Of a DNA stretch of 33,066 nt, positions 16,532 through 24,485 are shown one piece after another. Both the position numbers and the translations under genes were made by a program. The number at the start of each line of letters is the position of its first letter. The first letter of the stretch is position 1. This DNA comes from Rhodobacter sp. (GTDB lineage Bacteria; Pseudomonadota; Alphaproteobacteria; Rhodobacterales; Rhodobacteraceae): assembly GCA_022824145.1 (NCBI GenBank), contig JAJEAY010000071.1, positions 1-33,066 on the forward strand. The letters run 5' to 3'. The notes beneath the pieces were generated by a model that made no database searches, was not told the DNA's origin, and saw nothing but the letters and a program-made list of their open reading frames with translations.

Positions 16532-16562
16532 TTGCGTTACCTGCAGTTTATCGGCATATAAT
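16532..16562 (+). promoter_or_regulatory. Candidate promoter for the osmC-peroxiredoxin operon
   Basis: A perfect TATAAT lies at 16557-16562, with TTGCGT at 16532-16537. The 19-base spacing is longer than ideal. It is placed 29 bases before the osmC start in the divergent gap with the molybdenum hydroxylase operon. Confidence 0.35.
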
Positions 16563-16591
16563 CCGTAATCAAGCGGAATTCGGGAACAGCC

Positions 16592-17071
16592 ATGGTCAGC
16601 ATACGGCCGAAATCGAAGGTGAATATGGCGGTTTCGGCATTGGGCGAAACCCATGCTCGCAGCACTGTATCGGCGCGCGGCGTATCCAGTACGATCGATG
16701 AGCCTGTCGAACGGCAGGGAACGAACCAGGGCCTTACGCCAACCGAGACGCTGATGGCTTCGCTGATTGGCTGTACCAACGTGATCTCGAAACGGATCGC
16801 CCACAAAGCTGGTTTCAGGCTCGGCGAAATGAAGATTGAACTCACCGCCGGCTTTGACCGTCGCGGAACAATGCTCGAAGTTGAGGTTGACCGGCCGTTT
16901 TCGGACATCCAGATGGACATCCAGGCGAAAACGGACGCAACGCCTGCACAGTTCAAGGAAATGCAGGCCGATCTCGCCAGATTCTGCCCGATCGCCAAGG
17001 TAATCCGCGGAAGCGGAGTCACAATCACGGAGCGCTGGACAGCGCTCCCCTTTGAGGAATCCCATGACTGA
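16592..17071 (+). CDS. OsmC-family protein
   Basis: 159 residues; a start at 16625 (after AAGGTGAAT) is a serious alternative. The OsmC/Ohr fold is indicated by GTNQGLTPTETLMASLIGC, with the two redox cysteines at C61 (IGCTNV) and C132 (RFCPIAKVI). Members reduce organic or fatty-acid hydroperoxides with dithiol donors. This subtype (IDEPVERQGTN) is the general OsmC-like one rather than classical Ohr. The stop overlaps the start of the next gene by 8 bases, so osmC and the peroxiredoxin-like gene are co-translated. I infer protection against peroxides or reactive thiol adducts made by the neighbouring oxidative enzymes. Confidence 0.85.
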   Translation: MVSIRPKSKVNMAVSALGETHARSTVSARGVSSTIDEPVERQGTNQGLTPTETLMASLIGCTNVISKRIAHKAGFRLGEMKIELTAGFDRRGTMLEVEVDRPFSDIQMDIQAKTDATPAQFKEMQADLARFCPIAKVIRGSGVTITERWTALPFEESHD

Positions 17072-17582
17072 CAGACCCTTGCCGGACGCGCAGGTGCCCG
17101 CGTTGTCCCTTCCGCTTGTCGGCGGAGGGATCTTCACCCTGAACGACCCGAAACCGAAGAATTTCACGATGGCTGTCTTCTACCGCGGTCATCACTGTCC
17201 AGTCTGCAAAGGGTATCTGCAAAAGCTCAACGCCCTTATGTCCGGATACAGAGACGCTGGATTCGCCGTTGTTGCGGCGTCGATGAATACGGCCGGTCTC
17301 GCCGAGCGAACGGTAGCGGAATGGAATATCGGCGACATTCCCGTCGCCCACAGTCTTTCCGAGACTGATGCCCGCGCGTGGGGGCTGTGGATATCAAAAG
17401 CGTTCAAGGACGCCGAACCGGACGTGTTCTGCGAACCGGGTATGGTCTGGGTTCGCCCCGACGGGCGTCTCTACATGATTGATCTATCGAACATGCCGTG
17501 GGCAAGGCCGGATCTTGAGTTCCTGCTGTCGAAAGTTCCGATGGCGGTCGAAAACGCCTACCCGGCCCGAGGAGCCGACTGA
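17064..17582 (+). CDS. Peroxiredoxin-like (AhpC/TSA) protein
   Basis: 172 residues from the ATG at 17064, inside the end of osmC. The thioredoxin-fold core has VFYRGHHCPVCKGYLQKLN with C45 and C48 in a CPVC motif, typical of the redoxin/peroxiredoxin-like group in which the peroxidatic Cys begins a helix. GLAERTVAEWNIGDIPVAHSL and PDGRLYMIDLSNMPWARPD follow as in that group. It probably works with OsmC in peroxide or thiol detoxification; the electron donor is unknown. Its 3' end overlaps the convergent TetR gene by 25 bases. Confidence 0.82.
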   Translation: MTDRPLPDAQVPALSLPLVGGGIFTLNDPKPKNFTMAVFYRGHHCPVCKGYLQKLNALMSGYRDAGFAVVAASMNTAGLAERTVAEWNIGDIPVAHSLSETDARAWGLWISKAFKDAEPDVFCEPGMVWVRPDGRLYMIDLSNMPWARPDLEFLLSKVPMAVENAYPARGAD

Positions 17583-18238
17583 GCCACGCGCATTTCCTGC
17601 TTAAGAGTCGAGATCATCGCATCGACTGAAAACGTGATCACCCGGTCCTTCTGGTCCGGTGTGTCCTGTTCATATACCAGCTTGATGACCCCAAAGTAGA
17701 ATATTCCGCCATGAATCGCCAGAACCGCATCGATTTCGGCCTGGCTTGCGGGTTCTGCGGGAAGGTCCGCGGCCGCCCTGATCTCAGCGATGATCGGGCG
17801 GACGATTCGGTCAACCGCAAGCGCTACGTAACGGCGGTTGATCTCTTCGCCCCGAAGTCCGGAATACAGGAAGAGCCGGATCCAGTCAGGATCGTAGATC
17901 GTCTCGGTGTATCTTTGGTAGAATTCGATCAGACGCCATCGCAACGGCTGGGTGCGGTCGGCGATCAATGCCCCCCATTCCGGCTTCCACATGCGGATAT
18001 AGACTTCTTCATGGACCGCTTCGATCAGTTCCTTCTTGGATGCGAAGTAGCGGTAGAGCAGTGGCTGGGTTACTCCGAGACGACGGGCAAGCTCGTGGGT
18101 TGAGCTTTCAAATCCATTCTGTGCGAAGAGCTTGGTGGACTTCTCGATGAAGTCTTCGCGGCGCTCATCCGAAGTCATGCGATGGCGGCGGCGTTCGTAT
18201 CCAGCTGCTTTCCCCGCCTCAGGCATCCTGCCATCCAT
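17558..18238 (-). CDS. TetR-family transcriptional regulator
   Basis: 226 residues from the first ATG; a start 20 codons later (MTSDERREDF, 18178) is also possible. The N-terminal helix-turn-helix is clear (STKLFAQNGFESSTHELARRLGVTQPLLYRYFASKKELIEAV). The C-terminal ligand-binding domain is helical and unassigned. It overlaps the upstream osmC-family gene by 20 bases and forms an operon with it. By position it is the likely regulator of the surrounding divergent operons. Direct repeats in the gap at 18742-18759 are a candidate site. The ligand is unknown. Confidence 0.9.
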   Translation of the reverse strand: MDGRMPEAGKAAGYERRRHRMTSDERREDFIEKSTKLFAQNGFESSTHELARRLGVTQPLLYRYFASKKELIEAVHEEVYIRMWKPEWGALIADRTQPLRWRLIEFYQRYTETIYDPDWIRLFLYSGLRGEEINRRYVALAVDRIVRPIIAEIRAAADLPAEPASQAEIDAVLAIHGGIFYFGVIKLVYEQDTPDQKDRVITFSVDAMISTLKQEMRVAQSAPRAG

Positions 18239-18704
18239 TGCTGGTCTTCAGGCGGTGGCTAACCTCGATTCCCCGTTTCAGGGTCTGTTGGATGAAGCAT
18301 CCGGCCTTGGCCGCATCAAGCAGGCGACGCTGATCCCCATCGGAAGCAGAGCTGTCAAGGTCGACGTCCAGACTGAATCCGACCGGGGCCGCCACATAGG
18401 GGCCCAATCCGTTCTGCCGGCCTTCCCAGTGCAGTGTCGCATTCACCTTTATCTCTCCGATCGGGATATCCAGTCGCTTTGAAAAAGCGCGGATCTGTGT
18501 CATTATGCAGCCGATAAGTGCCGCAGTGAGCAATGCAAGAGGCGGCGGTGCGGATCCCTCGCCGCCGTGGAAGGCACCTTCGTCAGTGGCAAGTTCAAAC
18601 GATTCCTCCATCGTGGAGAACTCGACCGAAATGTCGTTGCGCATCTTGCCGGAGGCGGTGCCCGCTCCTTTGAAGACGACGTCAAACCGCTTTTCTTCTG
18701 ACAT
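18219..18704 (-). CDS. OsmC-family protein, second copy
   Basis: 161 residues, with GGAG 10 bases before the ATG. The two OsmC cysteines are present at C66 (AALIGCIMTQ) and C136 (AKAGCFIQQTL). The sequence is only distantly like the first OsmC protein in this cluster, so this is not a recent duplication. FHGGEGSAPPPLALLTAALIGC is the usual OsmC/YhfA core. It is co-transcribed with the TetR gene and divergent from the cyclase-GST operon. A role in hydroperoxide or electrophile handling is inferred from family. Confidence 0.85.
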   Translation of the reverse strand: MSEEKRFDVVFKGAGTASGKMRNDISVEFSTMEESFELATDEGAFHGGEGSAPPPLALLTAALIGCIMTQIRAFSKRLDIPIGEIKVNATLHWEGRQNGLGPYVAAPVGFSLDVDLDSSASDGDQRRLLDAAKAGCFIQQTLKRGIEVSHRLKTSNGWQDA

Positions 18705-18741
18705 TCCGATAACTCTCCATTATTCGTTGACACTGACCGAA

Positions 18742-18759
18742 ACTCGATTTTCACTCGAT
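18742..18759. promoter_or_regulatory. Direct repeat in divergent promoter gap, possible TetR site
   Basis: ACTCGAT occurs at 18742-18748 and again at 18753-18759, starts 11 bp apart (one helical turn), in the 87-bp gap between osmC-tetR and the cyclase gene. A TTGACA at 18727-18732 could be a -35 box for the rightward operon, but no good -10 is spaced to it. Tandem rather than palindromic repeats are less usual for TetR proteins. Confidence 0.3.
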
Positions 18760-18791
18760 AAGCGGACAAGGGCGTTGTGAACGGAGGCACT

Positions 18792-19748
18792 ATGAAAAGG
18801 CTAACGCGAGAGGACATATACCAGACTGCCAAGGAATTATCCAATCACGGACGCTGGGGTCCGGATGACCAGATCGGAACGTTGAACAACGTTTCGCCGG
18901 AAGACATCGTAAACGCGGCTGGATTGGTTCGGAAAGGCAAAACGTTCGCGTTGGGCCTTGACCTGAAGGAGAAGATCCAGTCTGGGCTCTTTGGCGGTCG
19001 CTGGAACCTCATTCACCAGATGCTGGCGACGGGAACGGATGCCGTGACAGGGGAGCAGGACGGCGACGGAAAGGCCTATCTGCGGTACGCGGACGACGCG
19101 ATCAACGTGCCGTGTCAAGGATCCACCCAATGGGACGCGCTCTGCCACATTTTCCTCGATGACAGGATGTACAATGGCTATCCGGCCACGGATGTGACGG
19201 TTAACGGCGCGAAGCGCCTCGGTATCGAGCATGTCCGCGACCGGATGGTCGGGCGCGGCGTTCTTCTTGACATTGCGAGGTGGAAGGAGGCGGACAGCCT
19301 TGCGGACGGGTACCCGATCACCAATGCCGATCTCGATGCCTGCGCCGAGTCGCAGGGTGTGGAGGTGCGCAAGGGCGATTTCGTGATTGTCAGAACCGGC
19401 CATCAGGAACGCTGCTTGGATGCGGGAGACTGGATCGGCTATGCTGGCGGCGACGCTCCGGGACTCGCATTCGAGACCGCCCATTGGATCAGAAGCCGGG
19501 ACATTGCGGCGATCTGCGCCGACACCTGGGGCTGTGAGGTTCGGCCGAACGAAACCGAAGAAGCCAACCAGCCATGGCACTGGGTCGTGATCCCGGCTAT
19601 CGGGATTTCGATGGGCGAAATCTTCTATGTCAAGGAACTGGCGGCAGACTGCGCCGAAGACGGGGTCTACGAGTTCTTCTTCTGCGCGCCGCCGCTGCAC
19701 ATTCCTGGCGCCGCCGGTTCGCCGATCAACCCGCAGGCGATCAAATGA
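18792..19748 (+). CDS. Cyclase-family metal-dependent hydrolase (PF04199)
   Basis: 318 residues from the ATG at 18792, which has GGAGG 5 bases before it; a GTG five codons earlier is rejected. The family (kynurenine formamidase, isatin hydrolase, bacterial cyclases) uses a HxGTHxDxPxH metal motif. Here the equivalent is QGSTQWDALCH (109-119), in which the first His positions are changed while D and the last H are kept. This is the QWDALCH subgroup. Later conserved pieces are DFVIVRTGHQ, WIRSRDIAAICADTWGCEV and PWHWVVIPAIGISMGE. It probably opens an amide, imide or lactone ring, or hydrolyses an ester, in the local pathway. It overlaps the GST gene by 4 bases. Confidence 0.85.
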   Translation: MKRLTREDIYQTAKELSNHGRWGPDDQIGTLNNVSPEDIVNAAGLVRKGKTFALGLDLKEKIQSGLFGGRWNLIHQMLATGTDAVTGEQDGDGKAYLRYADDAINVPCQGSTQWDALCHIFLDDRMYNGYPATDVTVNGAKRLGIEHVRDRMVGRGVLLDIARWKEADSLADGYPITNADLDACAESQGVEVRKGDFVIVRTGHQERCLDAGDWIGYAGGDAPGLAFETAHWIRSRDIAAICADTWGCEVRPNETEEANQPWHWVVIPAIGISMGEIFYVKELAADCAEDGVYEFFFCAPPLHIPGAAGSPINPQAIK

Positions 19749-20362
19749 CGCCGCGGCTTTGGGGCCGGGCGAGCTCGGTCAATGTTCAGAAAGTCATGTG
19801 GGCGCTTGCCGAACTCGGCGTTGACTACGAGCGCATCGACGCTGGCTGGACTTACGGACGCACCGACACGGATGAATTCGCCGCCATGAACCCGAACCGC
19901 CGGATTCCGGTCTGGCAGGAAGACGGGCTGACTCTGTGGGAGAGTCAGGCAATCGTACGTCATCTTCTGTCCCGGCATCCGGGCGCCATCGCGTTCGGGC
20001 CTGTCGCGGACCAATGGATGGAATTCACCACCTCGACGCTTCAGCCAGCGGTCATCGGCGTGTTCTGGCACTGTATTCGAACTCCCGAGACCGAGCGTTC
20101 AGCGGAGAAACTTGCGCATCTTTCCAGGTCGCTGAACGCTGCGCTCCGGATCGTCGAGGGCCGGCTGTCCGAGACGGACTGGCTGGACGGAAACGCGGTT
20201 TCCGGCGCGGAAATCGCCGCAGGCTCGCTCATGTTCCGCGTTTTCGATCTGGGCTGGCCAAGGGATGGTTTTCCTGCGGTCGAGCGATGGTACCAAAGGC
20301 TTTCCGAGCGTCCGGCCTATCGGGAAACGGTGATGACGTCCTATGACGAGCTGCGTATCTGA
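19745..20362 (+). CDS. Glutathione S-transferase
   Basis: 205 residues from the ATG at 19745 (ATGA overlap with the cyclase gene). The N-terminal thioredoxin fold begins RLWGRASSVNVQKVMWALAELG with Ser as the likely thiolate-stabilising residue. NPNRRIPVWQEDGLTLWES gives the cis-Pro and the glutathione-binding Glu-Ser, followed by a helical C-terminal domain. Coupled translation with a hydrolase suggests a catabolic GST, either isomerising a pathway intermediate or scavenging an electrophile. Which one is open. Its end overlaps the convergent FAD monooxygenase gene by 22 bases. Confidence 0.88.
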   Translation: MTPRLWGRASSVNVQKVMWALAELGVDYERIDAGWTYGRTDTDEFAAMNPNRRIPVWQEDGLTLWESQAIVRHLLSRHPGAIAFGPVADQWMEFTTSTLQPAVIGVFWHCIRTPETERSAEKLAHLSRSLNAALRIVEGRLSETDWLDGNAVSGAEIAAGSLMFRVFDLGWPRDGFPAVERWYQRLSERPAYRETVMTSYDELRI

Positions 20363-21561
20363 GTCCGGAGCGCAGGTGGCACAACCGCGGTTTTGTGCAT
20401 GATCGCGTGTATTTCCGGATGGCTGCGCCCATCAAGGTTTTCGTTCCGGTCGCAGTTGAAGACCAGACTGCCGAGCCGTCGCGAGGTTTCATACGCAACC
20501 CGGGCGGCGGCGGTCCGTTCCTTTGAATAGGCGCGGAGTCCGTCCAAGACCGGGGATTTCTCCAAGTGCTCCGCCAGTGCTGCGGCGTCGCCCGCCGCCT
20601 TTGTGACTCCCATACCTGCGTGGGGTCGGGAGACACAGGCCGCGTCGCCCGCCAGCAACACGCGTCCGAATGCCATTGACGGAGACAGGTGGTCGTAGAT
20701 GGGTGTGAAAAAAGGCCGGTCGCTGACCTTGAGAATGTCGTTGAAGGGGGCTGGCAATCGGGACTGCGCCTCCTTCCGCATCCGGCGAAGCACGTCAGTG
20801 CGCACCAGCGGCGGTGGAATCGTGACCGGATGCAGGACTCCCTGCGCGTCCGTCAGCATGTCTCGCAGCTCTTCCTCTGAAACCTCCGAGTACCAGACGA
20901 AGTTGTACCGAAGATGCCCCGGCCGCAGGTCATTGTTCGGCCCTGCTATTGGGTAACCGATTATCTGGGTGCCATTCGGAACGAAGAATCCGAAGGTCTG
21001 GAATATGTCATCGCGGATAGCACTGGAAAGATCGGTCTGGGCCGCGAGGGTCCGCCACACGACATAGCCGGAATATTCCGGCTTCACGTCTGGCAGCGTC
21101 TGCGCCCGGATGGCTGACCGAAACCCATCGGCGCCGATCAGGATGTCTCCCTCGACCCGGCGTCCGTCCGAAAGCGCGAGTTCTACGGCGCCCTCACGTT
21201 CCCGAAAGCCAACCGCTTCGCTGCCTGACCTGTATGTGTCGTCAGGAACCATCGAGCGCAGGATCTGGAATATGCGGTCCCATGAGGTGACCACCTGATG
21301 GAATTCGAATGACTGGACGCGGTGACCGTGCAGGTCGTAGGCCACTCGTTCATGGACATCCACGCCCAGCCTGTCGGTTTCGGCGCCCACCGCGACCAGT
21401 GCGGAAACAAGCTCAGGATGGGTTACGATCCCGGCGCCACGGCCCGCGAGTTCCACCGGAGACCGTTCGAAAATCTCGGTTTCCCATCCCTTTGCCAGGA
21501 GAGCCGCCGCAGTGAACAGACCGGAAATCGAGCCGCCGCAGATCAGGGCCTTGCCCGCCAT
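20341..21561 (-). CDS. FAD-dependent aromatic hydroxylase, 2,6-dihydroxypyridine hydroxylase-like
   Basis: 406 residues, a single-component flavoprotein monooxygenase that uses NAD(P)H and O2. The dinucleotide motif is GGSISG (9-14), then FERSP at the end of strand 2 and the distinctive RGAGIVTHPEL (41-51). ILIGADGFRSAIR (140-152) is the DG motif and RVLLAGDAACVSRPHAGMGVTK (300-321) the GD motif. The GxGIVxxPEL, YNFVWY and RPHAGxGxTKA patterns match 2,6-dihydroxypyridine 3-hydroxylase of nicotine degradation better than other class A hydroxylases. A related pyridine-type or phenolic substrate is therefore likely, though not proven. It is preceded on the same strand by a cupin gene 23 bases away. 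Confidence 0.85.
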   Translation of the reverse strand: MAGKALICGGSISGLFTAAALLAKGWETEIFERSPVELAGRGAGIVTHPELVSALVAVGAETDRLGVDVHERVAYDLHGHRVQSFEFHQVVTSWDRIFQILRSMVPDDTYRSGSEAVGFREREGAVELALSDGRRVEGDILIGADGFRSAIRAQTLPDVKPEYSGYVVWRTLAAQTDLSSAIRDDIFQTFGFFVPNGTQIIGYPIAGPNNDLRPGHLRYNFVWYSEVSEEELRDMLTDAQGVLHPVTIPPPLVRTDVLRRMRKEAQSRLPAPFNDILKVSDRPFFTPIYDHLSPSMAFGRVLLAGDAACVSRPHAGMGVTKAAGDAAALAEHLEKSPVLDGLRAYSKERTAAARVAYETSRRLGSLVFNCDRNENLDGRSHPEIHAIMHKTAVVPPALRTQIRSSS

Positions 21562-21584
21562 CGAACCGTGCCTGCCGAGTGGGT

Positions 21585-22109
21585 TCAGCAGCTCCGCGCC
21601 AGCTTTGCGCTGTCAGGAACGGGAAGCGCCGCGCCGGGATTCGAGAGGTGCTCGACGGTCAGGAATTTCAGTTCGGTTTCACCGATGTTCTCCAGGGAGT
21701 GCAGCATGTATTCGCCTGGACCGTAGTGATAGTGCTGCGTCTGACCCGTTGAGTATTCGGTTTCGGCGATGCGGCCGTCGGAGAAGTAGGTGCGGGCGCG
21801 CCCCGGTGCCAACGCGCTCCAGAAATACGGGTTCACGTGGCGGTGGAATCCGCAGCGGTCTCCCGGGGCGACGTTCAGATGCCATACCCTGACGTCTTTT
21901 GTTTCGCTGACCAGAACCGAGCCTACACAGCCGTTCATCTGCCTGTCGATCATTTCCTGGTAGATCTCCGTCGGCCAGTCTGCAAATGCCGCCGGGTCGG
22001 TTGCGGTTTCGATATGGTCGCTGATGATTTCGCTTTCCATAAGCATTTTTTCGGCCTCTTCTCCAGCCAAGGTGCGCGGTAATCCATGAACCGGATCATA
22101 GGGACGCAT
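21585..22109 (-). CDS. Cupin-domain protein
   Basis: 174 residues from the first ATG. A start at residue 22 or 24 (MLMESEI; ATG at 22046, with GAAGAG upstream) is equally plausible and would give about 152 residues. The cupin motif 1 is GDRCGFHRHVNPYFW (H89, H91 in the long numbering) and motif 2 is PGEYMLHSLENIGETEL (H137). Metal-binding single-domain cupins act as dioxygenases, isomerases or binding proteins. Because it leads an operon with the FAD hydroxylase, I infer a step on the hydroxylated product. The specific reaction is unknown. Confidence 0.78.
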   Translation of the reverse strand: MRPYDPVHGLPRTLAGEEAEKMLMESEIISDHIETATDPAAFADWPTEIYQEMIDRQMNGCVGSVLVSETKDVRVWHLNVAPGDRCGFHRHVNPYFWSALAPGRARTYFSDGRIAETEYSTGQTQHYHYGPGEYMLHSLENIGETELKFLTVEHLSNPGAALPVPDSAKLARSC

Positions 22110-23093
22110 CCGCCCATCCGCAACGAGTCACAGACCAGCGGACTGCTGATTGCCGATGAAGAAAGCGGTGCGGCATTCCGCGACCGATTTCGTTCGCCGA
22201 ACTTTGGATGCCCCGGCGTGCCCTTGGCGTACTTCTGACTGTTTCTTCTCGTGCTCTCAAGAGATCCATCGGACGGGACTGGCGTTCGTTTTCCGGTTCC
22301 GTAAGGCTGCTGCCGCTTCGGGTAGGAGTTTGGTGACAGACGGAACGGAGATTTCCAAGTTCGGGAACTCATTCCAGAAACTGCCGAGCAGTCAGCATCG
22401 GAAGGGAACTGGGGACGGGAATCCGCTTGGGAAAGCCTTGCCTTAACGACAACTGCTGTTTGTATGTTGGCATGTTGGGACCAGTGAGCGTCAGGATCCA
22501 TTCACGATGCAAGGACAAGGAAACGGTGGCTGCAATGGCGCACTGCGTTTGGCCGCCTCGATAGCCTGTGTGCCAGCTTAAGCTTCCGTATCGCGCCCTA
22601 TTCAGGGCCGATGGCGATGCTTTCTGGATCGATGGCGTAGGATCACCGGACTCCGTTTGACCTTATGATTGCGGAGACGGCGATCGAGATGGTGTGTCTG
22701 CTGATTTCGAAGGACTCCCGGTTTGATGGGCTGGCAGGCTTTCCAGGGTGGAAACGCAGGCTCCGGTCCGAAAGCGTCCGATGTATCGATTCAACCGTTT
22801 GACGCAGTTTCCTTCTGATTCAGGTACCCTGCTTTTCACGTCGCAAAGGGGTTCGTTGGCAGCCCGATCCTGCTGAACAGGTCGGTGCCACGAGCGTTGT
22901 GGCGGGCGAAACAGCCCTCGAAGGCGTCTGCGGACGCCAGGCGGGTTGGAGACAGTCTTTCCCAGCCTCGGTTCCGGCAAGCCGGACAGGAATCCCGCAA
23001 AGGGGCGCGCATTGGCCATAGGGGCATGCACAGTCCATGACGTTCCGCCCGCAGGGCAAGGAACCAAATCTCCCGGAACGCGGTTAGGTGCTT
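22110..23093. other. About 1 kb without a recognisable intact gene
   Basis: Both strands have open frames, but none shows a family pattern together with a ribosome site. Protein-like fragments appear (plus strand near 22660-22800, MIAETAIEMVCLLISKDS; minus strand near 22840-22930, ARGTDLFSRIGLPTNPFAT) in isolated frames, consistent with decayed genes. The region separates the leftward cupin-hydroxylase operon from the rightward transporter-catabolic operon. A missing permease or binding-protein gene might once have stood here, but nothing shows it. Confidence 0.35.
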
Positions 23094-23109
23094 TTGCATA
23101 CGTATGCAA
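23094..23109. promoter_or_regulatory. Perfect 16-bp palindromic operator, LacI-family type
   Basis: TTGCATACGTATGCAA is fully self-complementary with a central CpG, the usual form of LacI/GalR-family operators. It lies 78 bases before the ABC ATPase start. A possible -10 box (AATAAT, 23108-23113) overlaps its right end, so binding would block transcription; the -35 (TTAGGT, 23084-23089) is weak. The natural candidate repressor is the LacI-type protein encoded at 27439-28482 in the same operon. Confidence 0.7.
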
Positions 23110-23187
23110 TAATGCCTTGCGCGGTTCCATCCGCTCCGGTTATTCTTCCGGAGCAGAAGCGCGTCCGAATCCGCCCGGGAGACCAAA

Positions 23188-24237
23188 ATGGCAGAAATCC
23201 AGCTTCGCAACGTCGGCAAAAGGTGGGGATCCTTCATCGGTGTCGACAATTTTGACCTGACGATCGCCGATCGGGAATTCCTTGTCCTGCTGGGGCCGTC
23301 CGGCTGCGGAAAAACAACGACGATGCGCATGATCGCCGGACTGGAAGACGTGACCGAAGGGCAGATCCTGATCGACGGAAAGGTCGTCAACGATCTGGAA
23401 CCCAAGGACCGCGACGTAGCGATGGTATTCCAGAGCTACGCGCTCTACCCGAACATGAACGTCTACGAAAACATACGGTTTCCGTTGAAGGTCCGTGGCA
23501 TCGATTCGGGGAATCATGAAGAGCGGGTTCTGCGCGCAGCAGACATGGTGGAGCTTCGCGAATTCATGCACCGCAAGCCAGCAGAACTCTCCGGAGGCCA
23601 GCGCCAGCGGGTCGCTCTTGCCCGGGCCATCGTACGAGAGCCAAACGTGTTCCTAATGGACGAACCGCTGTCAAACCTTGACGCCAAACTGCGGGTCTCC
23701 ACCCGGGCCCAGATAAAGAACCTGAGCCATGAGCTCCAGGTGACGACCATCTACGTGACCCATGACCAGATCGAGGCGATGACACTGGCCGACCGCGTGG
23801 TCGTGATGAAGCAGGGCGTCGTGCAGCAGGTTGGAACGCCCACGGAGATATACGACACCCCGGAAAACACCTTTGTCGCGGGCTTCATCGGCTCGCCGGC
23901 GATGAACCTGTTGGATGGAAGTCTGGCCGGTGGCGTTTTCGAGGCCGACGGCGTACGCATCGAAGGCCTGGACGGTCCCGACGGGACGGTGACATTGGGA
24001 TGCCGTGCCGAAGACGCACATGTAACCGACGCGGGCGGACAGATAACGGCGCCGGTCTACACGATGGAAATGCTAGGCGACGCGACTATGGTGACCGTGC
24101 GCGCAGGCGGTACGCTTGTCTGCGTGAAGGCACATAAGGACTACAGAGCCGAGATCGGCGATCAGGTCTCGATCTCGGTTCCGTGCAGGAGCTGCCACAT
24201 TTTCGACAGCAAGACCGGAGCGCGAATCGGGAAGTGA
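23188..24237 (+). CDS. ABC transporter ATP-binding protein, UgpC/MalK type
   Basis: 349 residues with GGGAG before the ATG. It has Walker A GPSGCGKTT (36-44), the Q-loop FQSYALYPNM, signature LSGGQRQR (134-141), Walker B VFLMDEP (154-160) and switch His H192. A C-terminal TOBE-like regulatory domain follows. The class energises import of sugars, glycerol phosphate and similar small polar solutes with two permeases and a periplasmic binding protein. None of these partners is in the window, so this subunit must serve permeases encoded elsewhere, or its own were lost. It is the first gene behind the palindromic operator. Confidence 0.93.
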   Translation: MAEIQLRNVGKRWGSFIGVDNFDLTIADREFLVLLGPSGCGKTTTMRMIAGLEDVTEGQILIDGKVVNDLEPKDRDVAMVFQSYALYPNMNVYENIRFPLKVRGIDSGNHEERVLRAADMVELREFMHRKPAELSGGQRQRVALARAIVREPNVFLMDEPLSNLDAKLRVSTRAQIKNLSHELQVTTIYVTHDQIEAMTLADRVVVMKQGVVQQVGTPTEIYDTPENTFVAGFIGSPAMNLLDGSLAGGVFEADGVRIEGLDGPDGTVTLGCRAEDAHVTDAGGQITAPVYTMEMLGDATMVTVRAGGTLVCVKAHKDYRAEIGDQVSISVPCRSCHIFDSKTGARIGK

Positions 24238-24249
24238 ATTCCGGTCAGT

Positions 24250-24269
24250 TGATCCTTAGCGCAGGATCA
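24250..24269 (+). terminator. Hairpin after the ABC ATPase gene
   Basis: TGATCCT (24250-24256), 6-base loop, AGGATCA (24263-24269), 12 bases past the stop. No T-run follows, so it may attenuate or protect the mRNA rather than end it. The gap 24238-24485 otherwise holds nothing recognised. Confidence 0.4.
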
Positions 24270-24485
24270 GGAGTCCGGCCCCGGCAGACGGAACGGGAGG
24301 CTCTGGATTGAGTCTGGAAGGAGCGGCATTGGCCAGGGAGGGGTGCTCGCAGTGAAAGTCTCCCATCACAGAACAGTTCGTTTCTGTGCTTTCGGTGGCA
24401 TGGAACGGGTTGACGTGACCGAAGTCGCCCTGTCTGCCAATGGACCGGAATTCGGCTCATGCGAAGTGAATTCATGGGGTGGGGC

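Noticed and set aside
15647..17167. Longer N-terminal extension of the FAD subunit
   Set aside because: The extra 230 codons run antisense through the osmC gene and lack family similarity; the ATG at 16474 begins the conserved domain.
22663..23130. Minus-strand 155-codon open frame in the gap before the ABC gene
   Set aside because: No ribosome site, low-complexity Pro/Arg/Ser composition and no recognisable domain.
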